Assembly: GCF_000317305.3 (NCBI RefSeq)
Contig: NC_023036.2
Span: forward strand, 1,922,001 to 1,986,000
DNA: 64,000 nt
Direction of reading: 5' to 3'
Source: Mycolicibacterium neoaurum VKM Ac-1815D
GTDB lineage: Bacteria > Actinomycetota > Actinomycetes > Mycobacteriales > Mycobacteriaceae
Shown here piece by piece: positions 1 to 7,793 of this stretch (position 1 is its first letter; each line of letters opens with the position of its first letter). Under the pieces are notes generated by a model. The model saw only the letters and a list, made by a program, of their open reading frames with translations, ran no database searches and was not told the DNA's origin. Both the position numbers and the translations under genes were made by a program.

Positions 1-203
1 TTGGGCAGGTCGCTGGTGGTTGCCAGCGACTCGTAGGTCGAGTTCTTGCCGATCAGCAGGATTCCCGCGGTGTCGGCCTCCGGGATCAACTCGATGGCCG
101 CTGACGTGACATCGCGCAGCACGTCCTCGACACTCTGCAGAGCGACGGCACGGGCCAGCTCGGCCATCCGATGGGCCAGGTCGCCATGGGAGTCAAACGT
201 CAT
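1..203 (-). CDS. GAF-domain protein, 5' part only (probable GAF/ANTAR regulator)
   Basis: The first 67 residues of a minus-strand gene that leaves the window at base 1. The ATG is at 203 and translation reads MTFDSHGDLAHRMAELARAV, then a stretch with SVEDVLRDVTSAAIELIPEAD and a hydrophobic GILLIGKN strand. This is the usual opening of mycobacterial GAF-sensor proteins, many of which end in an RNA-binding ANTAR domain. The ANTAR part would lie outside the window, so the family call rests on the N-terminus alone. The gene is divergent from the GGDEF gene at 521. It could instead be a GAF-PP2C or a plain GAF protein. Confidence 0.6.
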   Translation of the reverse strand, partial: MTFDSHGDLAHRMAELARAVALQSVEDVLRDVTSAAIELIPEADTAGILLIGKNSTYESLATTSDLP

Positions 204-520
204 TCCGCCACCCTAGAAGGGTGCGGCGTCCAGGTACAGTTTGGTCCCACCCGTGTGCGGGTAACGCGACCTCAGTGTCGGTGATGACAGGCTGCGTGAT
301 CTCGGCACGAGGTGGGCTCGGGTTTGGTCGGCAGCCGCGTTAAGAAGTCAGCGGGACCAGAGTCTCACCGTTGCGCTCAGATCGTTCCCGCCCTCATCGC
401 TCCGCGGCCAAGGTGTTTCGGCGGAGCGCGGACAGCATTCGGCCAAACTGGCGGCCCCGTCGTGGTCCAATGGCGGCAGGGCTGCCGTACCACCTGGGCC
501 GGCAGAGGGGAGAGTCTGCT
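204..520. other. Divergent intergenic region with no gene called
   Basis: This 317-base stretch separates the divergent GAF and GGDEF genes. Open frames here are short or antisense and have no recognisable protein content or ribosome site. A TACAGT hexamer at about 234-239 fits a mycobacterial TANNNT -10 box, but I see no convincing -35 partner. The GGDEF frame is open from 371. I place its start at 521 because a purine-rich ribosome site sits just upstream of that GTG. Confidence 0.4.
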
Positions 521-1612
521 GTGGGCGATGCCGGTGCGGTCGCCACGTTCGGACGATGGTGGCGACAACCCGGCCGCTATGACTGGCTCGTCGAGCTGGT
601 GCAGGACAGTGGCTATGGACGGCTCGCCCGATTGGGCGTCGGGGCGTCCTGCGTCGCCATCGGGGCGTGGCCGGTACTGATGGCATTCAGCGACCAGGGC
701 GTTGTATCGCCCGTCATCCGCATCGTGACCATATTGTGCGGTGTGCTGGCAATCTTGCTCGGCTGGTGGTGGTTTGCCGGGTGGCCCACCTACCAGCAGT
801 CAAGGTTCATAGTCATCGTCCTGAACGCCAGCATCGCCCTCACGTGCGTGCTGTATGTACTCGACGACAGTCCCGTCACCGGGACGCTGGCGTTCGCGCT
901 CACCGCCACGTATGTGGCCGGCCTACACACGCTGCCGCATCTGACGATCGTGTTGGGGTTGGCCACGGTGCCGATCGTCCTGCGTATCGTTTCAGAGGCG
1001 CTGGCGGGCGACCTCTATGAAGGATTGGCCGACGGTCTGCTGCGGCTGACCGCGGTGACGGTGGTGCCGATCACCCTGCGCCTGTTGTTGCAACTGCTCA
1101 GCGACGCGGCCGTCGACTCCGATATCGATCCGTTGACGGGACTGGCGAATCGGCGCGGTCTGTTGCGATCGGTCGGCCAGCTCGTGGGGACCGCGGCAGA
1201 CGGCGGTCGCCTCCAGATTTCCCTGACGATGCTCGATATCGACAATTTCAAGGCGATCAACGACACCCATGGACATGCCACCGGGGACGGCGTGCTGGTG
1301 ACGCTGTCCCGGTTGATGCGCATGAACTGTGCCGACCATGCGGTGATCGCGCGCGTCGGCGGTGAGGAGTTCGCGATCGTGGCGATCGGACCCATCGATG
1401 ATGCGGTGGTGGTGGCCGAGCGGCTGTGCGGCCAGTTCCATCGGGCTCCGGCCCGCTTCACCGTCAGCATCGGCATTGCAGGCGCCGCGCTCCAGCACGG
1501 CGCACCCGTCGACACCATCGCGCTCACCGAACAGCTTCTCGATGCCGCCGACCGGGCGATGTACAGCGCCAAGCGCGCCGGCGGTGACCGAGTTCAGATC
1601 GCAGTCGGATGA
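521..1612 (+). CDS. Membrane-anchored GGDEF diguanylate cyclase
   Basis: Predicted 363-residue diguanylate cyclase making c-di-GMP from two GTP at the membrane. Residues about 30-190 contain roughly six hydrophobic segments forming an N-terminal membrane sensor. The GGDEF domain follows, with DPLTGLANRRGL near 205, a metal-binding DIDNFKAIND segment and the signature GGEEF at 280-284. The catalytic site looks intact. The inhibitory RxxD site normally found nine to six residues before GGEEF is replaced by AxxA, so product inhibition through this site is not expected. The frame is open upstream to 371. I chose GTG 521 because AGGGGAG lies about nine bases upstream and the upstream translation looks non-coding. 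No EAL or PAS domain is present. Confidence 0.85.
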   Translation: MGDAGAVATFGRWWRQPGRYDWLVELVQDSGYGRLARLGVGASCVAIGAWPVLMAFSDQGVVSPVIRIVTILCGVLAILLGWWWFAGWPTYQQSRFIVIVLNASIALTCVLYVLDDSPVTGTLAFALTATYVAGLHTLPHLTIVLGLATVPIVLRIVSEALAGDLYEGLADGLLRLTAVTVVPITLRLLLQLLSDAAVDSDIDPLTGLANRRGLLRSVGQLVGTAADGGRLQISLTMLDIDNFKAINDTHGHATGDGVLVTLSRLMRMNCADHAVIARVGGEEFAIVAIGPIDDAVVVAERLCGQFHRAPARFTVSIGIAGAALQHGAPVDTIALTEQLLDAADRAMYSAKRAGGDRVQIAVG

Positions 1613-1687
1613 ACCGCAGGTGAGGATGGGGCGGTGAGCGGGTACTCCTGAGCCGCGGCAGCGGGTCGCGTGGTGGGGAGGATCGCG

Positions 1688-2698
1688 ATGCTGGGTTGGC
1701 TGGACCGTGTGCAACAGCGCAGCCGCGCTGCCGGATTCGCGATCGCGGTGGTCTACAAGTATGTCGATGACCAGGCCAATTATCTGGCCGCGCTGATCAC
1801 CTATTACACCTTCGTCTCGCTCTTCCCGGTCCTGATGCTGCTCACCACGGCACTCGGGGTCGTCCTGCGCGATCGGCCGCAGTGGCGTGATCAGATCGTC
1901 GACTCCGCCATCAGCCAGTTTCCGCTGCTGGGGGACCAGATGAGCGAACCCAATGCACTCAGCGGCGGCACCACGGCCGTCGTCGTCGGCATCATCGGCG
2001 CCCTCTACGGCGGCCTGGGCGCCGGTACCGCGCTGCAGAACGCGATGGACACCATCTGGGCGGTGCCGCGCTATGTGCGGCCCGACCCGATCAGGGCCCG
2101 GCTGCGCAGCCTGATGCTGCTGCTTGTGCTCGGATCGGCGCTCATCGCCACCACGGTCCTCACCGCGGTGGGCCGCAGCTGGGAAGATCTGGGTTTCCTC
2201 GGCACGAGCGCGGTGGTCGTCGCCTCGCTGGCCCTCAACACCGCGGTCTGCGTCATCGCGTTCCGCGTCACGACGGTGCGCGAACTGACGGTGCGGCAGG
2301 TGTTGCCGGGTGCGCTGATCGGCGCGTGCCTGTGGCAGGTCCTGCAGTGGTTCGGAGCCTCCTACGTCACCCATGTCGTCGGTTCGGCCAGTGTCACCAA
2401 CAGTGTGTTCGCCATTGTCCTCGGCCTGTTGGCCTTTCTGTACCTGGTCTCCACATCGCTGTTGATATGCGCCCAGATCAATGCGGTCCGGGTCGACCGA
2501 CTACATCCCCGAGCACTGCTGACCCCGTTCACCGACAATGTCGAGCTGACCGCGGCGGACCGGCGCATGTATTCCGGGCAGGCGGAGGCGCAGCAGGCCA
2601 AGGGTTTTCAGCGAGTGGACGTCAGCTTCGACGAGGTACCCGTCGATGAGGAGGTTTCCCGGCGCGACGGTGAGGGTATGGCCGGAGCCAGTCATTGA
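1688..2698 (+). CDS. YihY/BrkB-family inner-membrane protein
   Basis: A 336-residue integral membrane protein of the YihY/BrkB family (YhjD-like in mycobacteria). The N-terminus has the family feature of a short amphipathic region, then YLAALITYYTFVSLFPVLML, the conserved first membrane helix. About five further hydrophobic helices follow, with the PDPIRARLRSL connector between them. The last 70 residues are hydrophilic and charged, as in mycobacterial homologues. The family is often annotated as ribonuclease BN, but that name is a known misannotation. The exact function is unresolved; transport or envelope roles are proposed. ATG 1688 is preferred because GGGGAGGA ends five bases before it; an in-frame GTG at 1670 lacks this. 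Confidence 0.85.
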   Translation: MLGWLDRVQQRSRAAGFAIAVVYKYVDDQANYLAALITYYTFVSLFPVLMLLTTALGVVLRDRPQWRDQIVDSAISQFPLLGDQMSEPNALSGGTTAVVVGIIGALYGGLGAGTALQNAMDTIWAVPRYVRPDPIRARLRSLMLLLVLGSALIATTVLTAVGRSWEDLGFLGTSAVVVASLALNTAVCVIAFRVTTVRELTVRQVLPGALIGACLWQVLQWFGASYVTHVVGSASVTNSVFAIVLGLLAFLYLVSTSLLICAQINAVRVDRLHPRALLTPFTDNVELTAADRRMYSGQAEAQQAKGFQRVDVSFDEVPVDEEVSRRDGEGMAGASH

Positions 2699-2746
2699 GC
2701 GGTCGGGCGTTTGCCGACCAACCCCTCTCCAGATGGGAGCATGTTT

Positions 2747-2947
2747 GTGAGTGCCACCGGTAAGGCGAAGTCCGCGACTCGGTTCGGACTCAAGGTGCAA
2801 CGCAGGATCGTGATCGCACAGGCCCTGTGGTGGCCCACCCTCATTCTCGGCGGAATCGCCGCCGGGGCGACGGTGCTCACCGCGGCCCGTCGACGTGCTG
2901 CGCCACAACCGGTTTCGGTGCCGCAGCCAATCACCGGCGCCTACTGA
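2747..2947 (+). CDS. Small single-pass membrane protein, function unknown
   Basis: A 66-residue protein with a basic N-terminus (SATGKAKSATRFGLKVQRR), one hydrophobic helix (IVIAQALWWPTLILGGIAAG) and a short basic, proline-rich tail. I do not recognise a family. It follows the YihY gene by about 50 bases on the same strand and may be cotranscribed. I chose GTG 2747 because GGGAG at 2735-2739 is seven bases upstream. An in-frame ATG at 2741 would add two residues but is too close to that site. The codon use fits a real gene. Confidence 0.6.
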   Translation: MSATGKAKSATRFGLKVQRRIVIAQALWWPTLILGGIAAGATVLTAARRRAAPQPVSVPQPITGAY

Positions 2948-2967
2948 GCTGCCCGCGAGCGGACCAT

Positions 2968-3126
2968 TCAATCGAGTGACTCGCCCCGGTGTTTCTCGAC
3001 GACGTCCGGGGCGACCTCGCGTGTCGCCATGCCACCGGTACGGCCCTGGTCGGTCGGGCCAGGCGGCGGAACTTCGTCGGTCTCGCTGCCGGGGTCGGTA
3101 TCGGTCTTGTCGGGGTGATCGCTCAT
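2968..3126 (-). CDS. Small hydrophilic hypothetical protein
   Basis: A possible 52-residue gene reading MSDHPDKTDTDPGSETDEVP, then a Pro/Gly-rich middle and a charged end with VAPDVVEKHRGESLD. It fills the otherwise empty gap between the small membrane gene and the SDR gene, on the opposite strand. The composition is that of a soluble disordered polypeptide and resembles small uncharacterised mycobacterial proteins. No clear Shine-Dalgarno sequence precedes the ATG, and no domain is recognisable. It may be spurious. Confidence 0.4.
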   Translation of the reverse strand: MSDHPDKTDTDPGSETDEVPPPGPTDQGRTGGMATREVAPDVVEKHRGESLD

Positions 3127-3193
3127 GGTCGGGGGATGCCCGCGGCGCCGGTCGGTCAATCCCCGGAGCGGGCGGTAAAGGACAATCGAGCCC

Positions 3194-3904
3194 ATGCAGC
3201 AGGACGCGAAGACCATCGTGATCACGGGGGCCGGCAGCGGCATCGGGCGAGCGTGCGCACGCTCCCTGCTCGGCGCGGGCCATCGGGTCGTCCTGGCGGG
3301 CCGGCATACCGAGAGGCTGGTCGAGGCCGCGCAGGGCAGTCCGGATGCGCTCGTCGTAGCCACCGATGTCGCCGATCCCGATTCCGTGGATGCGTTGTTC
3401 GCGCAGGCCGTCGATCAATTCGGGCGGGTCGATGTGCTGTTCAACAACGCCGGTGTTTTCGGCCCGCGCGCGTCGATCACCGATATCGATGACGAGCAGT
3501 GGCACACCGTGTGGCGCACCAATGTCGACGGTGCGGTGTTCTGTGCACGTGCCGCGGCACGGACGATGATCGCGCAGGCGCCGCGCGGCGGGCGCATCAT
3601 CAACAACGGGTCCCTCGCGGCGCACCGGCCGCGGCCCGACAGCGTGGCCTACGCCGTCACCAAGCATGCGATCAGCGGGTTGACGGCGTCCATGCTGCTC
3701 GATCTCCGGGATGTCGATATCGATGTCACGCAGATCGACATCGGCAATGCCGCCACCGAGATGACCGCCGGATTCGCCGAGGCATCCATCGACGTGGCGC
3801 ACGTGGCCGAGATGATCACCCATATCGTGGGCCTGCCGGTCGACGTGTCGGTGCCGACCATCACCGTCATGGCCCGCGGGATGAAGTACGTCGGGCGTGG
3901 TTGA
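3194..3904 (+). CDS. Classical SDR-family oxidoreductase
   Basis: A 236-residue short-chain dehydrogenase/reductase using NAD(P)(H). The Rossmann glycine motif TGAGSGIG is at 11-18 and the NNAG structural motif is in the middle. The catalytic triad is readable as Ser140, Tyr153 and Lys157 (YAVTK). An Arg after the second strand (AGRHTER) hints at NADP preference. The substrate cannot be told from sequence. The stop overlaps the start of the next gene, a hydroxypyruvate isomerase-like protein, by eight bases. The pair is therefore translationally coupled and may act in one sugar-acid or polyol pathway. Confidence 0.85.
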   Translation: MQQDAKTIVITGAGSGIGRACARSLLGAGHRVVLAGRHTERLVEAAQGSPDALVVATDVADPDSVDALFAQAVDQFGRVDVLFNNAGVFGPRASITDIDDEQWHTVWRTNVDGAVFCARAAARTMIAQAPRGGRIINNGSLAAHRPRPDSVAYAVTKHAISGLTASMLLDLRDVDIDVTQIDIGNAATEMTAGFAEASIDVAHVAEMITHIVGLPVDVSVPTITVMARGMKYVGRG

Positions 3905-4736
3905 CGTGCCGTCCCGCTATGTCGTCAACTGCTCGATGTTGTTCGCCGACGTGCCGTTGTTGCGACGACCACAGGCCGCCCGAGAGGCCGGGTTCGACGC
4001 TGTCGAGTTCTGGTGGCCGTTCGAGTTGGCGGTGCCGACGGACGCCGAGGTGCAGGCATTCGTCCGTGCTATCCAGGATGCCGGTGTGCAGTTGGCCGCG
4101 CTGAACCTCGCCGGCGGTGACATGACGGCGGGGGAGCGCGGGCTCGCGTCGATTCCGGATCGTCGAAACGTGTTCCGCGACAACGCCGATATCGCATTCG
4201 GTATCGCCGAGCAGCTGGGTGTCGGCGCTCTGAACGCCCTCTATGGGAATCGGCGACCCGATATCAGCGCCGCGGCGCAGGACGAAATGGCGGCGGAGAA
4301 CCTGGCCCACGTGGCAGAAATGGCCGAGCGCATCGGCGCGGTCATTCTGATCGAACCGCTCAGCGGCATCGAGGCGTATCCGTTGCGCACGGCAGCGCAC
4401 GCGGTCGCGGTGATCGACAGGGTGGGCACACCGGCCATGCGATTGCTCGCCGACCTCTATCACCTCGGTGTCAACGGTGACGATATCGCGGCTGCCATAG
4501 CGACGTTCGGCGATCGGATCGGCCACGTCCAGATTGCCGACGACCCGGGCCGGGCTGAGCCCGGCACCGGGACGATCGACTTCGACGGTCTTCTCGCGCA
4601 GCTTTTCGCCCGCGGCTACCGCGGGCATGTCAGTCTCGAGTACCGACCGACCGCGCCCGACCCATTCGGGTGGTTACCCAGAGATCGGCGCGGCGGCAGC
4701 CCCTGGGATCAGTCGGCGGCGCGGTCGAATTCGTAA
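3897..4736 (+). CDS. Hydroxypyruvate isomerase-like TIM-barrel protein
   Basis: A 279-residue protein of the AP-endonuclease-2/xylose-isomerase-like TIM-barrel superfamily, closest in pattern to hydroxypyruvate isomerases (Hyi: hydroxypyruvate <-> tartronate semialdehyde). Family metal and catalytic positions are visible: Glu in ILIEPLSG, Asp/His in LLADLYHLGVNGDD, His in GHVQIADDPGRAEPGTG and the C-terminal Glu in HVSLEY. The start is a GTG inside the end of the preceding SDR gene. The SDR neighbour would fit a tartronate semialdehyde or sugar-acid route, but other isomerase or epimerase activities of this fold are possible. Its 3' end overlaps the convergent small gene by 28 bases. Confidence 0.75.
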   Translation: MVDVPSRYVVNCSMLFADVPLLRRPQAAREAGFDAVEFWWPFELAVPTDAEVQAFVRAIQDAGVQLAALNLAGGDMTAGERGLASIPDRRNVFRDNADIAFGIAEQLGVGALNALYGNRRPDISAAAQDEMAAENLAHVAEMAERIGAVILIEPLSGIEAYPLRTAAHAVAVIDRVGTPAMRLLADLYHLGVNGDDIAAAIATFGDRIGHVQIADDPGRAEPGTGTIDFDGLLAQLFARGYRGHVSLEYRPTAPDPFGWLPRDRRGGSPWDQSAARSNS

Positions 4737-4858
4737 CGCTGCGCGACAGCGATCAGCTCTTCGCGCACCGTCGAATGGGGCATGGCGTTGATTCGCGCGT
4801 AGAGACGGCGCCGGTTGTTGGCCCGCTTCATATCAGCACGAAACTTCGCGAACGACAT
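4709..4858 (-). CDS. Small basic hypothetical protein (49 residues)
   Basis: A 49-residue basic protein starting MSFAKFRADMKRANNRRRLY and ending in a helix with VREELIAVAQRYEFDRAAD. ATG 4858 is preceded by GAGGGAGTGAGAAG, a strong ribosome site, which favours it over an in-frame start 24 codons upstream. The sequence looks like two amphipathic helices. Similar small proteins occur in mycobacteria, but I know no function. The gene converges on the isomerase-like gene and shares 28 bases with its end. Confidence 0.65.
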   Translation of the reverse strand: MSFAKFRADMKRANNRRRLYARINAMPHSTVREELIAVAQRYEFDRAAD

Positions 4859-5015
4859 TCTTCTCACTCCCTCAAAGTGCCCTGGGTCACAGAGCTTGCG
4901 TTTCAAATCCGTTGTCACAGCGGGGATCACCCGATATGAACAACACCTCGATCGTCGGTGTTAATTCTGTGTAAAGCAAGTTTCGACGTGTGAGTTTGAC
5001 TACAACGCACACTGG

Positions 5016-6200
5016 TCAGGCGGTGCTCAGTGTCAGCAGGGTGATCTCGCTGGGCGCGAAGATCCGGAACGGCGGGCCCCAGTAACCCGTGCCACGGCTG
5101 GTGTAGAGCTGGGTCCGCTCGCCATGTGTGCTCAGTCCCTGCACGACGGGTTGCTCGAGTCGCACCAGGTAGTTGAAGGGCCAGATCTGGCCACCGTGGG
5201 TGTGGCCGGATATCTGCAGATCCACCCCGGCGGCCACCGCATGGCGGATCTGCTTGGGCTGATGTGCCAGCAGCAGGATGGGTGCGCCGTCTTCGGCTCC
5301 GTCCAGCGCCGCGGCGAGATCCTGGCCGTGACCGCTGACACCAGAGCCGGCCGCCGTGGCATCGTCGATCCCGGCCACCACCAACGTGTCACCACCGCGC
5401 TGCACGGTCACGTGCCGATTGTGCAGGGAACTCCACCCGATGGATTCCAGGTAATCCAGCCACTCCTGAGCCTCACTGAAGTACTCGTGGTTGCCGGTCA
5501 CGTATGTGCGCGTCGCAGCGGTGATCTTTGCCAACGGCGCGGCCTGCTCGCGGCGCATCTCGACCGTGCCGTCGGCGATGTCACCGACGTGGCAGACGAT
5601 GTCCGCATCGAGCTCGTTGACCCTTTCCACCACCGCGGCAGACCAGCGCGACCGGTTGATGGGGCCGTAGTGGGTGTCGGTGATGATCGCCACCCGCAAG
5701 CCGTCGAGGCCGGGACCCAACCGCGGTATCCGGACCGGGACCCGGCGAACCCGCGGGATCCGCATCGCTTCGTAGTGGCCCCAGCCCAGCAATACGGTCG
5801 CCACCACGATGACCGCGACGGCGATCAGGCGAGACCGCAGCGGCTCATCGACTCCCAAGCCGATGAGCGGCAGCCGCGCGATGTTGCCGAGAACCGACCA
5901 GACGAACACCACCCAGACCATGCCGAGCAGCACGTCCCCGATCGCGGACGGAACGTCACGGTGTTTTCCGTGCCCGGTGAATATCAGCACCGGCAGCGCC
6001 ACCAGTGCGGCCGCGAAAACCAGCGTTGCCGCCACCGTGACCGGCATCGGCCAACCGCCGGCGACCACCAGCGTCCACCAGGGGACGCCGAAAAGGAGTC
6101 CGACCACCAGCGATACCACTGCGAACCGGCGCCAGTGCCGCGACTCCCGCGCAGGGGCATGGCCGGCTTCTTCGACGATTTCGGCTGGGTTATCGGTCAT
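5016..6200 (-). CDS. Membrane-anchored metallophosphoesterase (YkuE/YaeI-like)
   Basis: A 394-residue protein with about four N-terminal membrane helices (residues roughly 22-130) and a C-terminal calcineurin-like phosphoesterase domain. All dimetal motifs are present in order: ITDTHYGP, GDIADG, GNHEYF, and GHTHGGQIWP near the end. YkuE/YaeI relatives act on phospholipid headgroups such as UDP-diacylglucosamine, or are of unknown substrate. The substrate here cannot be inferred. The ATG follows GAGGTG by a few bases. It is divergent from the STAS gene at 6388, and no partner gene is evident. Confidence 0.85.
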   Translation of the reverse strand: MTDNPAEIVEEAGHAPARESRHWRRFAVVSLVVGLLFGVPWWTLVVAGGWPMPVTVAATLVFAAALVALPVLIFTGHGKHRDVPSAIGDVLLGMVWVVFVWSVLGNIARLPLIGLGVDEPLRSRLIAVAVIVVATVLLGWGHYEAMRIPRVRRVPVRIPRLGPGLDGLRVAIITDTHYGPINRSRWSAAVVERVNELDADIVCHVGDIADGTVEMRREQAAPLAKITAATRTYVTGNHEYFSEAQEWLDYLESIGWSSLHNRHVTVQRGGDTLVVAGIDDATAAGSGVSGHGQDLAAALDGAEDGAPILLLAHQPKQIRHAVAAGVDLQISGHTHGGQIWPFNYLVRLEQPVVQGLSTHGERTQLYTSRGTGYWGPPFRIFAPSEITLLTLSTA

Positions 6201-6387
6201 GGCACCTCGATCGCGCTGGTGGGTTTGGAAACGACGGTACCGAGCACGGGCGACCAGGCATGATGTCGAACGCGCTGTCCATGATCAGGCGGGGCGCGTA
6301 GGCTGATCACATCCGGCTTTTTGCTCGGAGGTTAAGAGTCAGCCTTTGAGTCATCGCGCCCTACCAAGTATTGGTCTGCGAGGCATC

Positions 6388-6765
6388 ATGACTGATCCAG
6401 GCTCTATCATCGTCAAAACCACCTGGTTGGACTCGACGGTGATCATGAATTGTGTCGGCGATCTCGACATCACAACCGCCGCAGTGCTCGAACGACAGAT
6501 CGATGAGGTCCTCAAGTGCGGGCCCGACGCGATCGTCGTCGACCTGACCGAACTCGACTTTCTGGCCGCTCGCGGCATGAATGTGCTGATCCGTGCCAAC
6601 GGCAGGCTGGGTGGCCGGGTGAAATTCCTGGTGGTCGCCGATGGCCCCAAGACCCGGCGGCCCATGACGCTGATCGGCGTCGACAGCCAGGTGACACTGC
6701 ACAGCACCCGCGACACCGCCCTCGCTGCGGCTGCCAACCCGGACCCGCTGGCCAGTTCGATCTGA
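6388..6765 (+). CDS. STAS-domain protein lacking the phosphorylatable serine
   Basis: A 125-residue single STAS domain similar to anti-sigma-factor antagonists: a hydrophobic core strand (STVIMNCVGDLDITTA), a second strand (DAIVVDLTELDFL) and the regulatory loop. In SpoIIAA-type proteins that loop reads Asp-Ser-Ser-Gly, the first Ser being phosphorylated by the anti-sigma kinase. Here it is Ala-Ala-Arg-Gly, so kinase control through this site is not expected. The protein could be a constitutive antagonist or a scaffold. ATG 6388 has GAGG five bases upstream; a TTG at 6346 is less likely. It is tail-to-tail with the stress SDR gene. Confidence 0.8.
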   Translation: MTDPGSIIVKTTWLDSTVIMNCVGDLDITTAAVLERQIDEVLKCGPDAIVVDLTELDFLAARGMNVLIRANGRLGGRVKFLVVADGPKTRRPMTLIGVDSQVTLHSTRDTALAAAANPDPLASSI

Positions 6766-6777
6766 TCGGCGGGCGGC

Positions 6778-7638
6778 TCAGCCCGGCAGTGTCTCTCCGC
6801 CGATGGGTGCCAGCACCTCACCGCTGTAGTACGACGACAGTCGTCCGGCGGCGAAGAAGACATACGACGGTGCAATCTCGTCGGGCTCCGCTGCCCGGCC
6901 CATGGGGGTCTGCTCACCAAAGGACTCCGTCTTCTCGGCATCCATCGTGGCGGGGATCAGCGGGGTCCACACCGGCCCCGGCGCAACGCAATTCACCCGA
7001 ATTCCGCGGTCGCTGAGCGCCTGGGACAGCGAGTAGGTCAGGGCGATGACTGCACCTTTGGTCGCCGAATAGTCGATCAGCGTCTTGTTTCCGCGCAACC
7101 CGTTGATGGACCCGGTGTTGATGATCGACCCGCCAGGCGTCAGATGCGGCAGCGCGGCCTTGGTGACGTAGAAGAAGCTGTCGATGTTCACGGCGAAGGT
7201 GCGGCGCCACTGCTCGTCGGAAAGCTCGGTGAGGTCGTCGACCGGTGATTGGTAGGCGGCGTTGTTGACCAGGATGTCCAGGCCTCCCAGTGCAGACACC
7301 GACTCCTGCACGACCCGGCGACAGTGTGCCGGGTCGGCCAGATCTCCTGGGAGTGCCACGGCGCGGCGTCTCTGCGCCTCGACGAGCCCGACGGTGTGTG
7401 CGGCGTCAGCGTCCTCGTCGAGATAGGAAATCGCGACATCGGCCCCTTCCTTGGCGAATGCCGCTGCGACGGCGCGGCCGATCCCCGAGTCGCCACCTGT
7501 GATCAGAGCGCGCTTGCCGGCGAGCAGATCGCGGCCGACATAGTCGGCCATCTCGTCGCGGGGTGCGCGGTCCATCTCGTCCGTGCGACCCGGGTAGGGG
7601 ATGACGCCATGCGGTGCTGGGTCGGAATGGGCGGCCAT
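6778..7638 (-). CDS. General-stress-type SDR oxidoreductase
   Basis: A 286-residue SDR enzyme of the longer type with a 45-residue N-terminal extension before the Rossmann motif TGGDSGIG. This is the arrangement of bacterial stress SDRs such as YhdF/YghA. The NNAAYQ motif, a Ser in NTGSING and the YSATK active site are visible. The C-terminus ends SGEVLAPIGGETLPG, typical of the family. The frame is open far upstream, but ATG 7638 has GAAGGA six bases before it and a SigF-type promoter just upstream, which together fix the start. The physiological substrate is unknown. The role is inferred to be in stationary-phase or stress metabolism. Confidence 0.85.
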   Translation of the reverse strand: MAAHSDPAPHGVIPYPGRTDEMDRAPRDEMADYVGRDLLAGKRALITGGDSGIGRAVAAAFAKEGADVAISYLDEDADAAHTVGLVEAQRRRAVALPGDLADPAHCRRVVQESVSALGGLDILVNNAAYQSPVDDLTELSDEQWRRTFAVNIDSFFYVTKAALPHLTPGGSIINTGSINGLRGNKTLIDYSATKGAVIALTYSLSQALSDRGIRVNCVAPGPVWTPLIPATMDAEKTESFGEQTPMGRAAEPDEIAPSYVFFAAGRLSSYYSGEVLAPIGGETLPG

Positions 7639-7671
7639 ATCGTCCTTCGCTCGGGGTATGAGCCGACGAGA

Positions 7672-7695
7672 TACCCCGACGTCCTGCCGCGAAAC
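7672..7695 (-). promoter_or_regulatory. SigF-type promoter for the stress SDR gene
   Basis: On the minus strand, GTTT (7695-7692) is followed after exactly 15 bases by GGGTA (7676-7672). This matches the mycobacterial SigF pattern GTTT-N15-17-GGGTA. The implied start of transcription, near 7664, lies about 26 bases before ATG 7638. The -10 half also belongs to an inverted repeat, CGGGGTAT...ATACCCCG (7652-7678), which may be an operator or chance. Confidence 0.65.
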
Positions 7696-7793
7696 TGTGA
7701 ACGCGTCAGCAATCCGTAAAGATCGGCAGGTGTCGGCGTCAGCGCTGCGTATGAACGATGTCACTGGCGTCGCGGCAGGCGTAGGCATGGGAC

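Noticed and set aside
992..2374. A 460-codon minus-strand frame over the GGDEF and YihY genes
   Set aside because: Shadow frame; both plus-strand genes have clear domains and ribosome sites.
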